Source: Agapetus fuscipes | Taxonomy: Eukaryota; Arthropoda; Insecta; Trichoptera; Glossosomatidae | DNA length: 64,000 nucleotides | Reading direction: 5' to 3' | NCBI GenBank assembly: GCA_951799405.1 | Contig: OX637363.1 | Span: forward strand, 3,658,001-3,722,000 | Shown here: positions 19,371 through 28,194 of the stretch, piece after piece | Layout of the letters: each line of letters opens with the position of its first letter | How positions within the stretch are numbered: position 1 is the stretch's first letter | Made by a program: the position numbers and the translations under genes | Notes under the pieces: generated by a model | Seen by the model: only the letters and a program-made list of their open reading frames with translations | What the model was told of the DNA's origin: nothing | Databases searched by the model: none

Positions 19371-19781
19371 AAAATTGAAAACAATTTTTTTTTTCAAAAT
19401 CGACAATTGTACATTGCATTTTTAACCATGCTTTACGTACTTTTGCCTGTACGGAATGCTCGCCGCTGGCACAGGTAGTTCTGAGCTTGATATAATATAT
19501 CGGTAGGGATCCCGCAGTTACTTGGAGCTCTGTATTTACATACACTCTAGGATTCCCGGAGGAATAGCACAAGAGAGCTGAATACATTGTGTGCATATAG
19601 AATAACAAGCGCACACCTGACACAATCCATTTTATTTTCAAAGAGGCTTCACTTCAAATGCAAAGAAAAAATATGTCTTTTCAATCTCCGTAATTTCTCT
19701 TTCTTTAAAAAATATTTTTGAAGTAATTATAAATTTAGAAAAATATATATAAATTCTAGTAAATTAAACTAAAACTATACA

Positions 19782-19960
19782 CTTATAAGTTCGGCTTTAC
19801 AAATGCTGCATGTGTACCTACTTACAAATTAAATCCAAAACCCAAATTAACATAAACCCTGCCATTTCTGCCGACCTTTCATGAAAAACGGGTGACATTG
19901 GCAAAGTGAACCTTTTTTTAATGTAGGGGTGGTTAGCCTCATACCAATCTATAACTCAAG
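19782..19960 (-). mobile_element. Fam-R 3' unit, tail-truncated
   Basis: Lacks the GATTA end; starts at CTTATAAGTTCGGC and ends CTATAACTCAAG. Confidence 0.75.
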
Positions 19961-20014
19961 AAATGTATTTTACTGTATACATCATATTTTTTGTCATTAT
20001 AAGCATAGAGATAT

Positions 20015-20262
20015 ATCTAATCTAATCTAAATTGCAAATATATGTAACATTGGGGGTTCACATTATATGCATTTTCACAAGCAAACACGTATAAGTTCGC
20101 GCTTGTACATACCGCATGTGAACCAGCACCATAAAAACCCAAATCTCAAATGAACATACACCCTGCGGTTCTTGCCGACCTTTCCTTAAACAGGGGTGAT
20201 ACTGGAAAAGTGAACCATTTTCTACAGCATGGGTGGTCAGCCACACAACAAAGTCAAGGAAC
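20015..20262 (-). mobile_element. Fam-R 3' unit, near full length
   Basis: Tail form TCTAATCTAATCTAAATTGC. A deletion of about 12 bp removes CCAACCTATA near its 5' end. Confidence 0.85.
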
Positions 20263-20470
20263 AGACACAACAAGTTACAAGATCCTGAAAGTATATTATT
20301 TTTTTTGCCTTTTCACAAGTCTACTGAAAAAATATATTATTGGAACAAGCACCACAGTCCTTGTGGTTGGTGTCTCAGCTAATCAAAAAACAATACTGAC
20401 ATCGCTATCGCAAGATATTAGACTACAGTTTGGACTACAAAGGGGCGTATAAAACGAAGTGCTTCCGTAC

Positions 20471-20672
20471 CTTCTAAGCTGTCTTTTGCTGAGGATGACA
20501 GCCATCAGCGCCAGGTTGGCCGTGACTCCGAGAGCCCCCAGGACTATGATGAGAGCCGCCTGCGTGTCTCCTCCAGGGTGGCACTGGAACATCCTGGTGG
20601 CATTCAGCGAGGAGTTGGAGGGAGAGCCGGAGCCAAAGCGAAGGTTGGCGCCTATCATGGCCACCGCGGAAC
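20471..20672 (-). CDS. Internal exon of a rhodopsin-type GPCR (N-terminus, TM1)
   Basis: A 202-bp minus-strand exon bounded by an acceptor (TGACTTTCTCTAG|GTTCC at 20672) and a donor (CTTAGAAG|GTACGG at 20471), both in phase 2. It encodes an extracellular segment with two N-glycosylation sequons (NSS, NAT) and a 23-residue hydrophobic helix, AALIIVLGALGVTANLALMA. The Asn in GVTANL fits position 1.50 of class A receptors, and SKRQLRR is a basic start to the first intracellular loop. It is clearly more GC-rich than its surroundings and overlaps no repeat family. No other exon of the gene was found, so much of this window may be its introns. The ligand cannot be told. A small-molecule or orphan class A receptor is likeliest. 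Confidence 0.65.
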
Positions 20673-20721
20673 CTAGAGAAAGTCAAAGGTAGTTTAATTT
20701 TAAAGTAAAAAAAAACATCCA

Positions 20722-21190
20722 AGAATAACAAAGAGGGGCTAAAACTAACTCACTGCATTGATACACACCAGTGGCGAAGGGTGCCATACAAGCTGGTGCC
20801 CATCGGCTTCCCTTTTAAAATGATGTAACAAAGTAGTTAAAAAATACATGTAAAACCAAAGAAACAATACCTACGTGTTTGTTTCCCATTGAAACCATGC
20901 AGTCTACTTTATCATCATTTTTGCCTCAATTTAAACGGGAAACCGATTGGAATAGGCTTGTATTGCACCCTTCGCCACTGATACATACTATCTACCACTT
21001 TTGTCTCAGTCCTGTCAAACGTTGCAGTTGTGTAGTCAAATAAAACATGTTTTTACGTGTCAAATTTTATGTTTTCTTGCTTTCTCCATTTTGTGTTTTG
21101 AACCCCAATTACAACACGTGCTATAATATCTTAAAATAATGCCGCTTTCCTTTTAAATTCGTCAATTTTATCCACAGATCACTGAATATA
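20722..21190. repeat. Repeat D, copy 2, split by hAT-a
   Basis: Matches copy 1 across CTCACTGCATTGATACA, then resumes after the hAT-a insertion at ATACATACTATCTACC and runs to AATTCGTCAATTTTATCC. It lies 50 bp upstream (in gene sense) of the GPCR exon. Confidence 0.65.
20771..20990. mobile_element. hAT-a MITE with 8-bp duplication (one mismatch)
   Basis: Termini CAGTGGCGAAGGGTGC and GCACCCTTCGCCACTG, perfectly inverted for 16 bp and imperfectly for 50. Flanked by ATACACAC and ATACATAC. Inner inverted repeats include CATCGGCTTCCCTTTTAAA. Non-coding, so mobilised in trans by a hAT transposase. Confidence 0.85.
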
Positions 21191-21249
21191 AAGAGATATG
21201 GTATGTTTCTATTGCAGTATCAAAACCAGCGGTCACCGTTTTCTCGGTA

Positions 21250-21470
21250 GGCGGGTGGTTTACACAGTGAATATCCATTTTTCATATTTAAAAATTCAAA
21301 TGGATAAACAGAGTTTTAATTCACTTATTTATATCTTTTTTTGTGCTCGAAAATTCTGCTCCTGAAAATGCCTCATTAGGCGAAAATGTTCGAGCACAAA
21401 AAAATAAATAAATAAGTGAATAAAAACTCTGTTTTATCCATTTGAATTTTTAAATAATTATAAGTACAGG
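21250..21470. mobile_element. PLE-type hammerhead foldback, copy 1
   Basis: Palindromic arms: TTAAAAATTCAAATGGATAA..AGAGTTTTAATTCACTTATTTAT (21278-21330) and their complement (21400-21465). At the centre is one hammerhead-like motif, preceded by the mirrored TTTGTGCTCGAAAA. It has the same general plan as 50233-50470. Confidence 0.65.
21358..21395 (+). ncRNA. Hammerhead ribozyme motif, one core mutation
   Basis: Stem I GCTC/GAGC; core CTGAAAA, which departs from CUGANGA only at the invariant G; spacer T; stem II GCCT-CATT-AGGC; GAAA; stem III AAT/GTT; C at the cleavage position. Minimal stem III hammerheads like this are known from Penelope-like elements. The G-to-A change should abolish activity. 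Confidence 0.6.
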
Positions 21471-21929
21471 TTAATTGACACACAAAAAAGTAAAAAACCG
21501 TACTTGACAAATTTTAATTAAGAATGTAGCCAATTAGATGGAAGCAATTTTAGACTATTTTTATTACTTTCCAAAAAATATCCGTCAAAATGTAGGTAAG
21601 CCTGTCAAATACTTGCGCACTTTTTCCAACGATTTATTCTTATTTCATTATTTTAATTTATTCGCCTTGTACCTGTTTACCAAAGCCCAAGTGACGGCCA
21701 CTTAAAACTGACAGCGGTTTATTTCTGGTGGCAGATTCTGAAAAAAATGTCCTGGCGAAATTCAACATGACATTGTCAAATGATCCCTCCAGTGACGAAT
21801 TCTTGCGTTTTATTATAATAAATTCAAGACATTCCTTGTGAACAAAAAAAAAAGCTTTTTTTTTTTACAAGAAAATTGCCTTAATCTGATCTGTATCTAT
21901 TTTTTTTACAATTTCAAAGAATGCATGAA
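21471..21929. other. Unassigned AT-rich stretch
   Basis: No repeat family or exon recognised; poly-A and poly-T runs near 21845-21867. Confidence 0.4.
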
Positions 21930-22152
21930 GTCTATAATCTATAATCTAAGTTGCAAAGATAAATTACACTCAAGATTTATTTAAAATGCATTTCCACAAG
22001 CAGACACGTATAAGTTTGCGCTTAAACATGCCGCATGTTAACAACACAAGCCCTGCAATTTTTTGTCGTACTTACCTGCAACAGGGGTGACATTGGCAAA
22101 GTTGACCATTTCTTACAGTATGGGTGGTCAGCCTCAACCTGTAAGTCAAGAA
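21930..22152 (-). mobile_element. Fam-R 3' unit
   Basis: TCTATAATCTATAATCTAAG tail form; two short internal deletions; ends AACCTGTAAGTCAAG. Confidence 0.8.
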
Positions 22153-22239
22153 ATTATTGAATTTGTTTTCATCTGAAAGATAACGCTTTTTTGTAGGGTT
22201 AAATATAATCTTAAAATGTTACAGGGTTAAAATTAATAA

Positions 22240-22300
22240 TAGAGAGCTCTTTAGGTGTGATTCACACAAAAACAGTACTCACCAATTGAATAATCCTTAT
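22240..22300 (+). mobile_element. S1 tail-a fragment
   Basis: GAGCTCTTTAGGTGTGATTC, CACAAAAACAGTACTCACCA only. It is either a heavily truncated S1 or a piece of the LINE from which tail a derives. Confidence 0.5.
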
Positions 22301-22354
22301 ATTATTATTCCTTGACTTATAGTTTGGTAGGTATATATCCTTAATGTTTTTAAT

Positions 22355-22391
22355 GAATCATCAATTAACAATTACCCGATGGCATCTTTTG
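22355..22391 (-). mobile_element. S3 fragment
   Basis: AATCATCAATTAACAATTACCC, GGCATCTTTTGAACCA match the S3 middle. Confidence 0.5.
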
Positions 22392-22692
22392 AACCAGTCC
22401 GTAGCTCAGTGGAAACACTTCAAACTCTGAATGGGAAGGTTGTGGGTTCGATTCCCGGCGGAGCACAAAAAATACATTTCATTTATATTTTCAAATTTGC
22501 TCTTCGCTGGGTTGAAAAAATCATAAACCTTTACCAATGATCGGTCAGTAAAGGTCCATCCAGTCTTACAGCAACTGGATCTTGCTTAGGTATTGGCGCT
22601 TTGTAGCGACGACCAAGCTCGCAGAGGGCTCTTGAGGTGTGATACACCCAAAAACAGCGCTCGCCAAATAAATCATCCTAATATTAATAATA
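22392..22692 (+). mobile_element. SINE S1, tail type a (reference)
   Basis: A box TAGCTCAGTGG, B box GGTTCGATTCCC, constant body, then tail a: GAGGGCTCTTGAGGTGTGAT, AAACAGCGCTCGCCAAATAA, ATCATCCTAATATTAATAAT. Tail a has no similarity to tail b or Fam-P, so it must be recognised by another LINE or descend from another fusion. Confidence 0.85.
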
Positions 22693-22802
22693 TTATGAGG
22701 CTGACCACCCATACTGAAAAAAGGTTCACTTAGCCAATGTCAGCCCTGATTCAGGGAAGGTCGGCAAAAGTGGCAGGGTTTATGTTAATTTAAAGTATCA
22801 TT

Positions 22803-22890
22803 TGCAAAGATACATAAAACATTTTGGATTCATACAAAATGTATGCCTACAAGCAGACATATTGTTCGCGATTTTCATTAACCGCAGGTG
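22803..22890 (-). mobile_element. Fam-R 3' unit, tail-side fragment
   Basis: TTGCAAAGATACATAAAACA, TGTATGCCTACAAGCAGAC match the reverse strand of the unit's 3' third. It lies tail to tail with the plus-strand copy before it. Confidence 0.5.
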
Positions 22891-23030
22891 TACTGAAAAT
22901 ACAACGGTTATTGAATATTATAGCTTATTGAAATAAATATAATGTTGCGAACTTGAAATACGTGCGCTTATACACACATATATCAAAGTGACTAGAAGTG
23001 GTTGTAATTGTGTGTGTTAATAATGTTCTG

Positions 23031-23268
23031 TATCCTTAGTACGAGTTGCAAAACTTGAGTAAAGTAAAGTTTACGGAAAGTATTAAAGAGTGATTTTCTC
23101 CAAAATCTGCCGTTTTTGTTTGTTACACCTTATGGTCTTAGCAAAAGAGTTACAGTGATGAAGAAAGTCAAGCTCTAACAAACAAAAACGGCAGATTTTG
23201 GGGAAAACCACTCTGTAATACTTTCCGTAAACTTTACTTTACTCAAGTTTTGCAACTCGTACTCAGGG
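23031..23268. mobile_element. Mite-C, copy 1 (near-perfect palindrome)
   Basis: Two arms of about 95 bp, starting CCTTAGTACGAGTTGCAAAA and running to CGTTTTTGTTTGTTA, fold back on each other round a 45-bp loop. No coding potential. Right terminus slightly diverged (TCAGGG). Confidence 0.8.
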
Positions 23269-23520
23269 CAGGTACTGGTAGTGGAATGATCTAGTAATTG
23301 CGAGAAAGTCCCTTCTGGTTTATTATAAAAGAGATCAAAATAGCACGGACAAGGAGTCGCAAGAGAACAATTCGCCGAGTAGCACATATAACCAGTGACT
23401 GTCAAGTGATGCCAGTGACTGTCAAATGATGTCAGTAACTGTCAAGTGATGAAATAAATTGTAAATTGTGAAAAATAAATTCTTTAAAAATATCAAAAAT
23501 TCTGGCATTTTATTTAAAAA
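23269..23520 (+). mobile_element. LTR-like sequence with 20-bp tandem repeat
   Basis: TTATAAAAG (TATA-like, about 23322) and a 3' half rich in AATAAA suggest an LTR. 23393-23452 holds three copies of a 20-bp unit, CCAGTGACTGTCAAGTGATG with one or two changes each. Neither LTR boundary is certain. 23521-23907 is unassigned. Confidence 0.35.
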
Positions 23521-23907
23521 TAAAATCCAGCAGAAAACGTATTAGCATCTTATTTTAAATAAATATAATAATAAATAAAACAAATAACAGTCCGTACACA
23601 AAAAATAATGCAAAAAGACACACACAATAAAAAGACGGATTCCTTTGGTGAATCCGGCACACCCCAAATTGGCCATTAGCTTTGAGGCGACCGGGGATAC
23701 GCGAGCGAGCGTCTTTTCCCTTGTTAGTGGAATGCTCGTAGAAATGCTTTTAAAAAATTTCAGACAAGCGCTTTTTCATCTGTATAATACTACCTACACG
23801 TGTGTCTTTTATTGTAAAAAGAACCTAAGAGGCATTTTGATGCCTAAATTTATCTGGTTCTTCAGTACTGTTACTGTATCCAGCCGCTATTCCGCTAAGG
23901 GTGAGCA

Positions 23908-24402
23908 GCAGTGGCGAAGGGTGCCATACAAGCCGATTCCCATCGGTTTCCCGTTTAAAATGAGCCAAAAATGATAATAAAGTAGACTGCATGGTTTCTA
24001 ATCTAATCTAATCTAATCTAAGCTGCAAAGATATATATCATTTAAGATTTATATTAAATGCATTCCCACAAGCAGGCATGTATAATTTCGGACTAACACA
24101 TGCCGCATGTGCACCTACAATATAAAAACCCAATCTCAAATGAACATAAGCCCTGCAACTCTTGCCGTCCTTCCTTGAAACAGGGGTGACATTGGCAAAA
24201 TAAACCATTTTTTAAAGTATGGGTAGTCAGCCGCATACCAACCTATAAGTCAAGAAACTTTCAAGGGGGAAAAAAATACGTATTGTTTCTTTGGTTTTAA
24301 ATGTATTTTTTTTACTTTGTGCCTATATATTTTAACTGCTTTGTTACATCATTTTAAAAGGGAAGCCGATGAGAACCGGCTTGTATGGCACCCTTCGCCA
24401 TT
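23908..24402. mobile_element. hAT-a MITE with perfect 8-bp duplication
   Basis: CAGTGGCGAAGG at the left and CCTTCGCCATTG at the right, flanked by identical GTGAGCAG octamers (23900-23907, 24403-24410). An R unit is nested at 24000-24257. Confidence 0.9.
24000..24257 (-). mobile_element. Fam-R 3' unit nested in hAT-a
   Basis: Four TCTAA repeats, full body, end TATAAGTCAAGAAA. TTTC precedes and follows it, and the uninterrupted hAT-a sequence at 45.1 kb has a single copy, so a 4-bp target duplication is likely. Confidence 0.85.
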
Positions 24403-24615
24403 GGTGAGCAGTACCCCAGATGCAGTTGAGTCTCCACTCTGTTCAGTCCTTTATAATATCGACTATATCATTACTTTCTTCATGCAAGTTTTTCTTTTTT
24501 CAGAAATTTGTAAAGATTTCGTGTAAATTTAATTTGCTATTTTTGCGTGTTCAAAAAACAATGTTAAAATTATCAGTTACTAATTCATCCTGTTTTATTT
24601 TTATAAACGCCACTA

Positions 24616-24900
24616 GGCAACTAAGCTACACATAAAGCGCAACTTCTTGCCTGCGTTATCCCCGAAGGGTTCACATGTGGTAATTCGGGACCTATAGATT
24701 TTTATTTACAATTAAGGGGGCTGGCCTCACGCCAATCCTTTCAGTTGAAGGGGGGGTTTCCCAGCTCCGAGGGGGCTAGTTCTCATTTCTTGTGATGGCT
24801 GAGTAAATCTTGCCGGTATTTATTTTGAGTTTTTTTTAATAAACACCGAAACGGAAAATCATTTCCGACACCCTCGGGCGGATCGAGCCTTGCTGTTTAC
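24616..24900 (-). mobile_element. SINE S2, 3' part of a copy split by Fam-J
   Basis: Body and 3' end of S2 (GCAACTAAGCTACAC to CACCCTCGGGCGGATCGAG). The head of the same SINE lies 4.5 kb away at 29386-29434, beyond the LINE. Confidence 0.8.
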
Positions 24901-25001
24901 ATTATTTTTTTTTTTTTTTTTTTTTAACAAAATATAAATACAATTTTTTTTTTTAAAACAAGTAATATTTCTAAATAATAATAAAAACTTAATTGTTATT
25001 T

Positions 25002-25041
25002 CCTCACCAATTGAAGAGCCAAGCTCTTGTGCTTGGTGAGG
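25002..25041 (-). promoter_or_regulatory. Conserved stem-loop in Fam-J 3' UTR
   Basis: A 9-bp perfect outer stem CCTCACCAA/TTGGTGAGG encloses a 6-bp inner stem AAGAGC/GCTCTT with a CAA loop. It is identical in the second copy (47297-47336). LINE RTs can bind 3' UTR hairpins, so it may be the recognition site. Confidence 0.5.
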
Positions 25042-25230
25042 GAATCGCAGCTATCTTAAATAAATTATGTTCTTAAATTATATTCTATATAATATAATGA
25101 GATAAAAACTTAATATAATACTTAAAGGAAAAAAATATAGGTAATACACAAGAATAAATCAAAAAATAAATTAACAACATAAAAAATGAAAAAAAACCAA
25201 AAATTAGAAACAACCAATCAATAAGTAGAA

Positions 25231-28182
25231 CTATGAATATATATATTTTTTTATTTTAAACTTAATTTTTTTAACATCCTTAATTATTTTGATTTCATTT
25301 GGCAATATGTTATAGTATTTTATTCCCCTACAGATAAAATTATTCTCGAATTGTTTTGTTTTAAATTTAGGAATTGTTATAAAATTTTGTCTTCTCCTTG
25401 ATATAGCTCTTTCAAATTGCTTTGCTTTGTCAATTTTTATTATTTCCAGAATAGAGTACAGTTTGAAAATTTGTTCTATAGTTGGTACCTTAAAAATTTT
25501 GAATAAAGATTCTGTTGAAAATGTTGGTGGCTTTTTTAGAATTACTTTAATAATTAATCTCTGAGCTATTTTAATTGAATTTAAAATATTATCATATGAT
25601 CTCCCCCATCCAATTATGCCATATTGCAACATTGATTGTACAATTGAGTAGTATACCCTTTTTAATTGTTCGATTTTAAGAATGTTTCTGAGTCTTATGA
25701 ATATGTATATGCATTTTCGTATTCGTTTGACCAGTTCCATTATGTGATTTTTCCACTTCATATTTTGATCTATAATAATGCCTAGGTATTTTATATTTTT
25801 AGTTGAAGTTAGTGTTGAACATGTGTTTTCACAGTTTTTAGTTTCATTGCAATTCTGACTGTGTATGATGATTTTAATTGGCGGCTCTGAATTAAATTTA
25901 TTTATTGCGAAAGAAATGAATTGAGTTTTTTTAATATTTAGTGATAATATATTACTATCGAACCACCCCTTCAGTATATTCATGTCAAGATTTGCTCGTT
26001 CATTAATAGAGCGCCAATCTTGTCCCTCCAATATAATGGCAGTATCATCTGCATAAGATATTATTTTTCCATTGAGTTTTAGAGTGAAAATATCATTTGT
26101 GTATAAGATGAATAGTAATGGACCCAGTACAGTACCTTGTGGGATACCAAATTCACCGGTTGATGGTTGACTATAAGAACTATTAATTTTAACTATTTGA
26201 GATCTCTGATATAAGTAACTTTTTATCCATTGTAACGCTTTTAATTTTATCCCAATTGAATTCAGTTTTACAATTAGTTTTTCGTGAGAGATGCTATCAA
26301 ATGCTTTTTTTAAATCAATGAAAATTCCGATACATTTAAAAGATTGGTCAAGTGAGCTATGAATTAAGTTCGTTATTTTCGCGATGGCATCTTGAGTACT
26401 TCTATTTTCCATGAATCCGAATTGGTTATCGTGTATTATATTGTTGGCTTTTATAAATTTAATTAACCTAATTTTTGCTAATTTTTCAAAAATTTTTGCT
26501 ATGTTAGATATAACAGAAATGGGTCGGTAATTGTTTACTTTTTCCCGATTTCCTGTCTTAAATATGGGTGTTATTATTGTTTTTTTGTAATTTGAAGGAA
26601 ACGTTCCACTTTCAAAACTCAAATTAATTATATGTTGTAGTGGTTTCGATATTTGTTCTTTAATATGTTTTAAAGTTTCAGCAGAAAGAGCATCATATCC
26701 AGGCGCCGTACCGTTTTTCAGATTGCTAATTACTGTCTCTATTTCTTCCCTTGTTGTGGGTTGAAATATATATATCATGTGTTTCTCTTCTATATTGCAC
26801 TTTAATTCGGGAGAAGTACTTTTACCAGGTATTTGCTGAGCTAAATTTTTTCCAACACTTGAAAAGAAATTGTTGAAAATATTAGCAGCTTTTGAGGGAT
26901 TTTCTCTACAGCACGTGGTTTCGTTTTCATGATTAATGGCTATTATTTCATTTTTCATGTTTTTGTTTTTTTCAAGAAAATCGTTTATAACAGACCATAC
27001 ATTTTTAGGGTTATTTTTGGTTTGTTCTAATTTATGTTTGTAATAATTTTCTTTTGTGGATTTTATTAAATATGTAAGCTTTTTTTTAAATTTTTCAAAA
27101 TATTTGAGCAATTTTAGATTGTTCGGTTGTTGACGGGTTTGTTTATACAGAGTTTCTTTATGTCGGATTGATACTACTAGCCCATGTGTGATCCATGGTT
27201 TAATCGGCTTATATTTGTGTTTTATGTTATGTTGCACACTTGTTGATTCTTCAACAAGTTTTTTCATTGTATTTTCAAACATTATACAACATTCATTTAC
27301 ATTATTCATTAGATAAAAATCGGACCAGTTCACAACATTTAATTTATCTTTTAAACTATCTAGGTTTATTTTATTATATTTTGATACTTTATTTGTTTTT
27401 TTTGTCTCTATCTGTGGAGTATTATATTTATAGTTAAATATACATGAGAAGTGATCTGTTATAGATGTGTGAATGACTGCGGAAGTAATATTATGAAAGT
27501 CGGGGATGTTTGTAAATATATGATCCAAACATGATGGCTGTTGTCCTCTAATATTTCTTGTAAATGAATTAATGCAGGAGAAATAATTCAATTCTGCCAG
27601 CATATTTAGGTAGATATCTTTATCGTTTGTGTAATTATTATCAGCAATATTTAAATTCATGTCACCAACCAAAATGTTTTTTTTACTTGTGCAAGTTACG
27701 AGTATATTTTTTAATCCTTCTATAAATTGTGATATAATTGATGTATGAGTACGATAGATTGCAAATATATTATAATTTTTATTGTTATTTTTAATTTCAA
27801 GATTTAATATATTTACGTAAGGTACAGTGTTAATTTCATTTACGTTTATCATAATATTACGATCCGAAATAAATATAGCTACACCGCTATTCTTGTTAAT
27901 TTTGGTACTTGCAGCTAAATAAGTGAACCCAGGAATATTATACTCTATTTGTCCGGCAGAGTGGGTTTCAGTTAACACAATAATGTCCGGTAAATAATTT
28001 AATAATTTTATTGAAATAACAAATTCATCAAAATTTTTTTGTATACTCCGTATGTTATTATGTAGGATTGTTAAACTGTTTTCACACTTCACTAATATTT
28101 GATTTGCTTCATAGAATGAGTCGAATATTAGTTCATTTATATTTAGTTTAGAATCTATGTAGCTTATGTTTATGTCAGTCAT
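25231..28182 (-). CDS. Fam-J ORF2: endonuclease-reverse transcriptase
   Basis: 983 residues, unbroken. Residues about 38-250 are an APE-type endonuclease: HNNIRS (41-46), LTETH (catalytic Glu 72), VGDMNLN (Asp 174, Asn 176), CLDHIF (219-223) and TDHFSC (Asp 243, His 244). Residues about 475-760 are the RT: GTAPGYDALS, NYRPISVISNIAKIFEK, QFGFMENRST, FIDLKKAFDS (Asp 623), GIPQGTVLGPLLF, SYADDTAI (Asp 712-713). The C-terminal 220 residues hold the thumb, with GIIIDQNMKWKNH. The enzyme nicks target DNA and copies its own RNA from the nick. The ATG lies 12 bp after the ORF1 stop and in the same frame, so reinitiation or stop-codon readthrough could express it. Confidence 0.93.
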   Translation of the reverse strand: MTDINISYIDSKLNINELIFDSFYEANQILVKCENSLTILHNNIRSIQKNFDEFVISIKLLNYLPDIIVLTETHSAGQIEYNIPGFTYLAASTKINKNSGVAIFISDRNIMINVNEINTVPYVNILNLEIKNNNKNYNIFAIYRTHTSIISQFIEGLKNILVTCTSKKNILVGDMNLNIADNNYTNDKDIYLNMLAELNYFSCINSFTRNIRGQQPSCLDHIFTNIPDFHNITSAVIHTSITDHFSCIFNYKYNTPQIETKKTNKVSKYNKINLDSLKDKLNVVNWSDFYLMNNVNECCIMFENTMKKLVEESTSVQHNIKHKYKPIKPWITHGLVVSIRHKETLYKQTRQQPNNLKLLKYFEKFKKKLTYLIKSTKENYYKHKLEQTKNNPKNVWSVINDFLEKNKNMKNEIIAINHENETTCCRENPSKAANIFNNFFSSVGKNLAQQIPGKSTSPELKCNIEEKHMIYIFQPTTREEIETVISNLKNGTAPGYDALSAETLKHIKEQISKPLQHIINLSFESGTFPSNYKKTIITPIFKTGNREKVNNYRPISVISNIAKIFEKLAKIRLIKFIKANNIIHDNQFGFMENRSTQDAIAKITNLIHSSLDQSFKCIGIFIDLKKAFDSISHEKLIVKLNSIGIKLKALQWIKSYLYQRSQIVKINSSYSQPSTGEFGIPQGTVLGPLLFILYTNDIFTLKLNGKIISYADDTAIILEGQDWRSINERANLDMNILKGWFDSNILSLNIKKTQFISFAINKFNSEPPIKIIIHSQNCNETKNCENTCSTLTSTKNIKYLGIIIDQNMKWKNHIMELVKRIRKCIYIFIRLRNILKIEQLKRVYYSIVQSMLQYGIIGWGRSYDNILNSIKIAQRLIIKVILKKPPTFSTESLFKIFKVPTIEQIFKLYSILEIIKIDKAKQFERAISRRRQNFITIPKFKTKQFENNFICRGIKYYNILPNEIKIIKDVKKIKFKIKKYIYS

Positions 28183-28194
28183 AAATATGTAAAT

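Larger units (their letters stand above)
22307..22801 (+). mobile_element. Fam-R 3' unit split by SINE DNA
   Basis: 5' part at 22307-22335 (TTCCTTGACTTATAGTTTGG), 3' part from 22694 (ATGAGGCTGACCACCC) to 22801. Between them lie an S3 remnant and a full S1. Confidence 0.7.

Noticed and set aside
20459..20692. Plus-strand open frame over the GPCR exon
   Set aside because: Antisense shadow: splice signals, hydrophobic helix and sequons are all on the minus strand.
27240..27437. Small plus-strand frames inside Fam-J (27.2 and 28.8 kb)
   Set aside because: They are shadows of the long ORF1/ORF2 frames on the minus strand.
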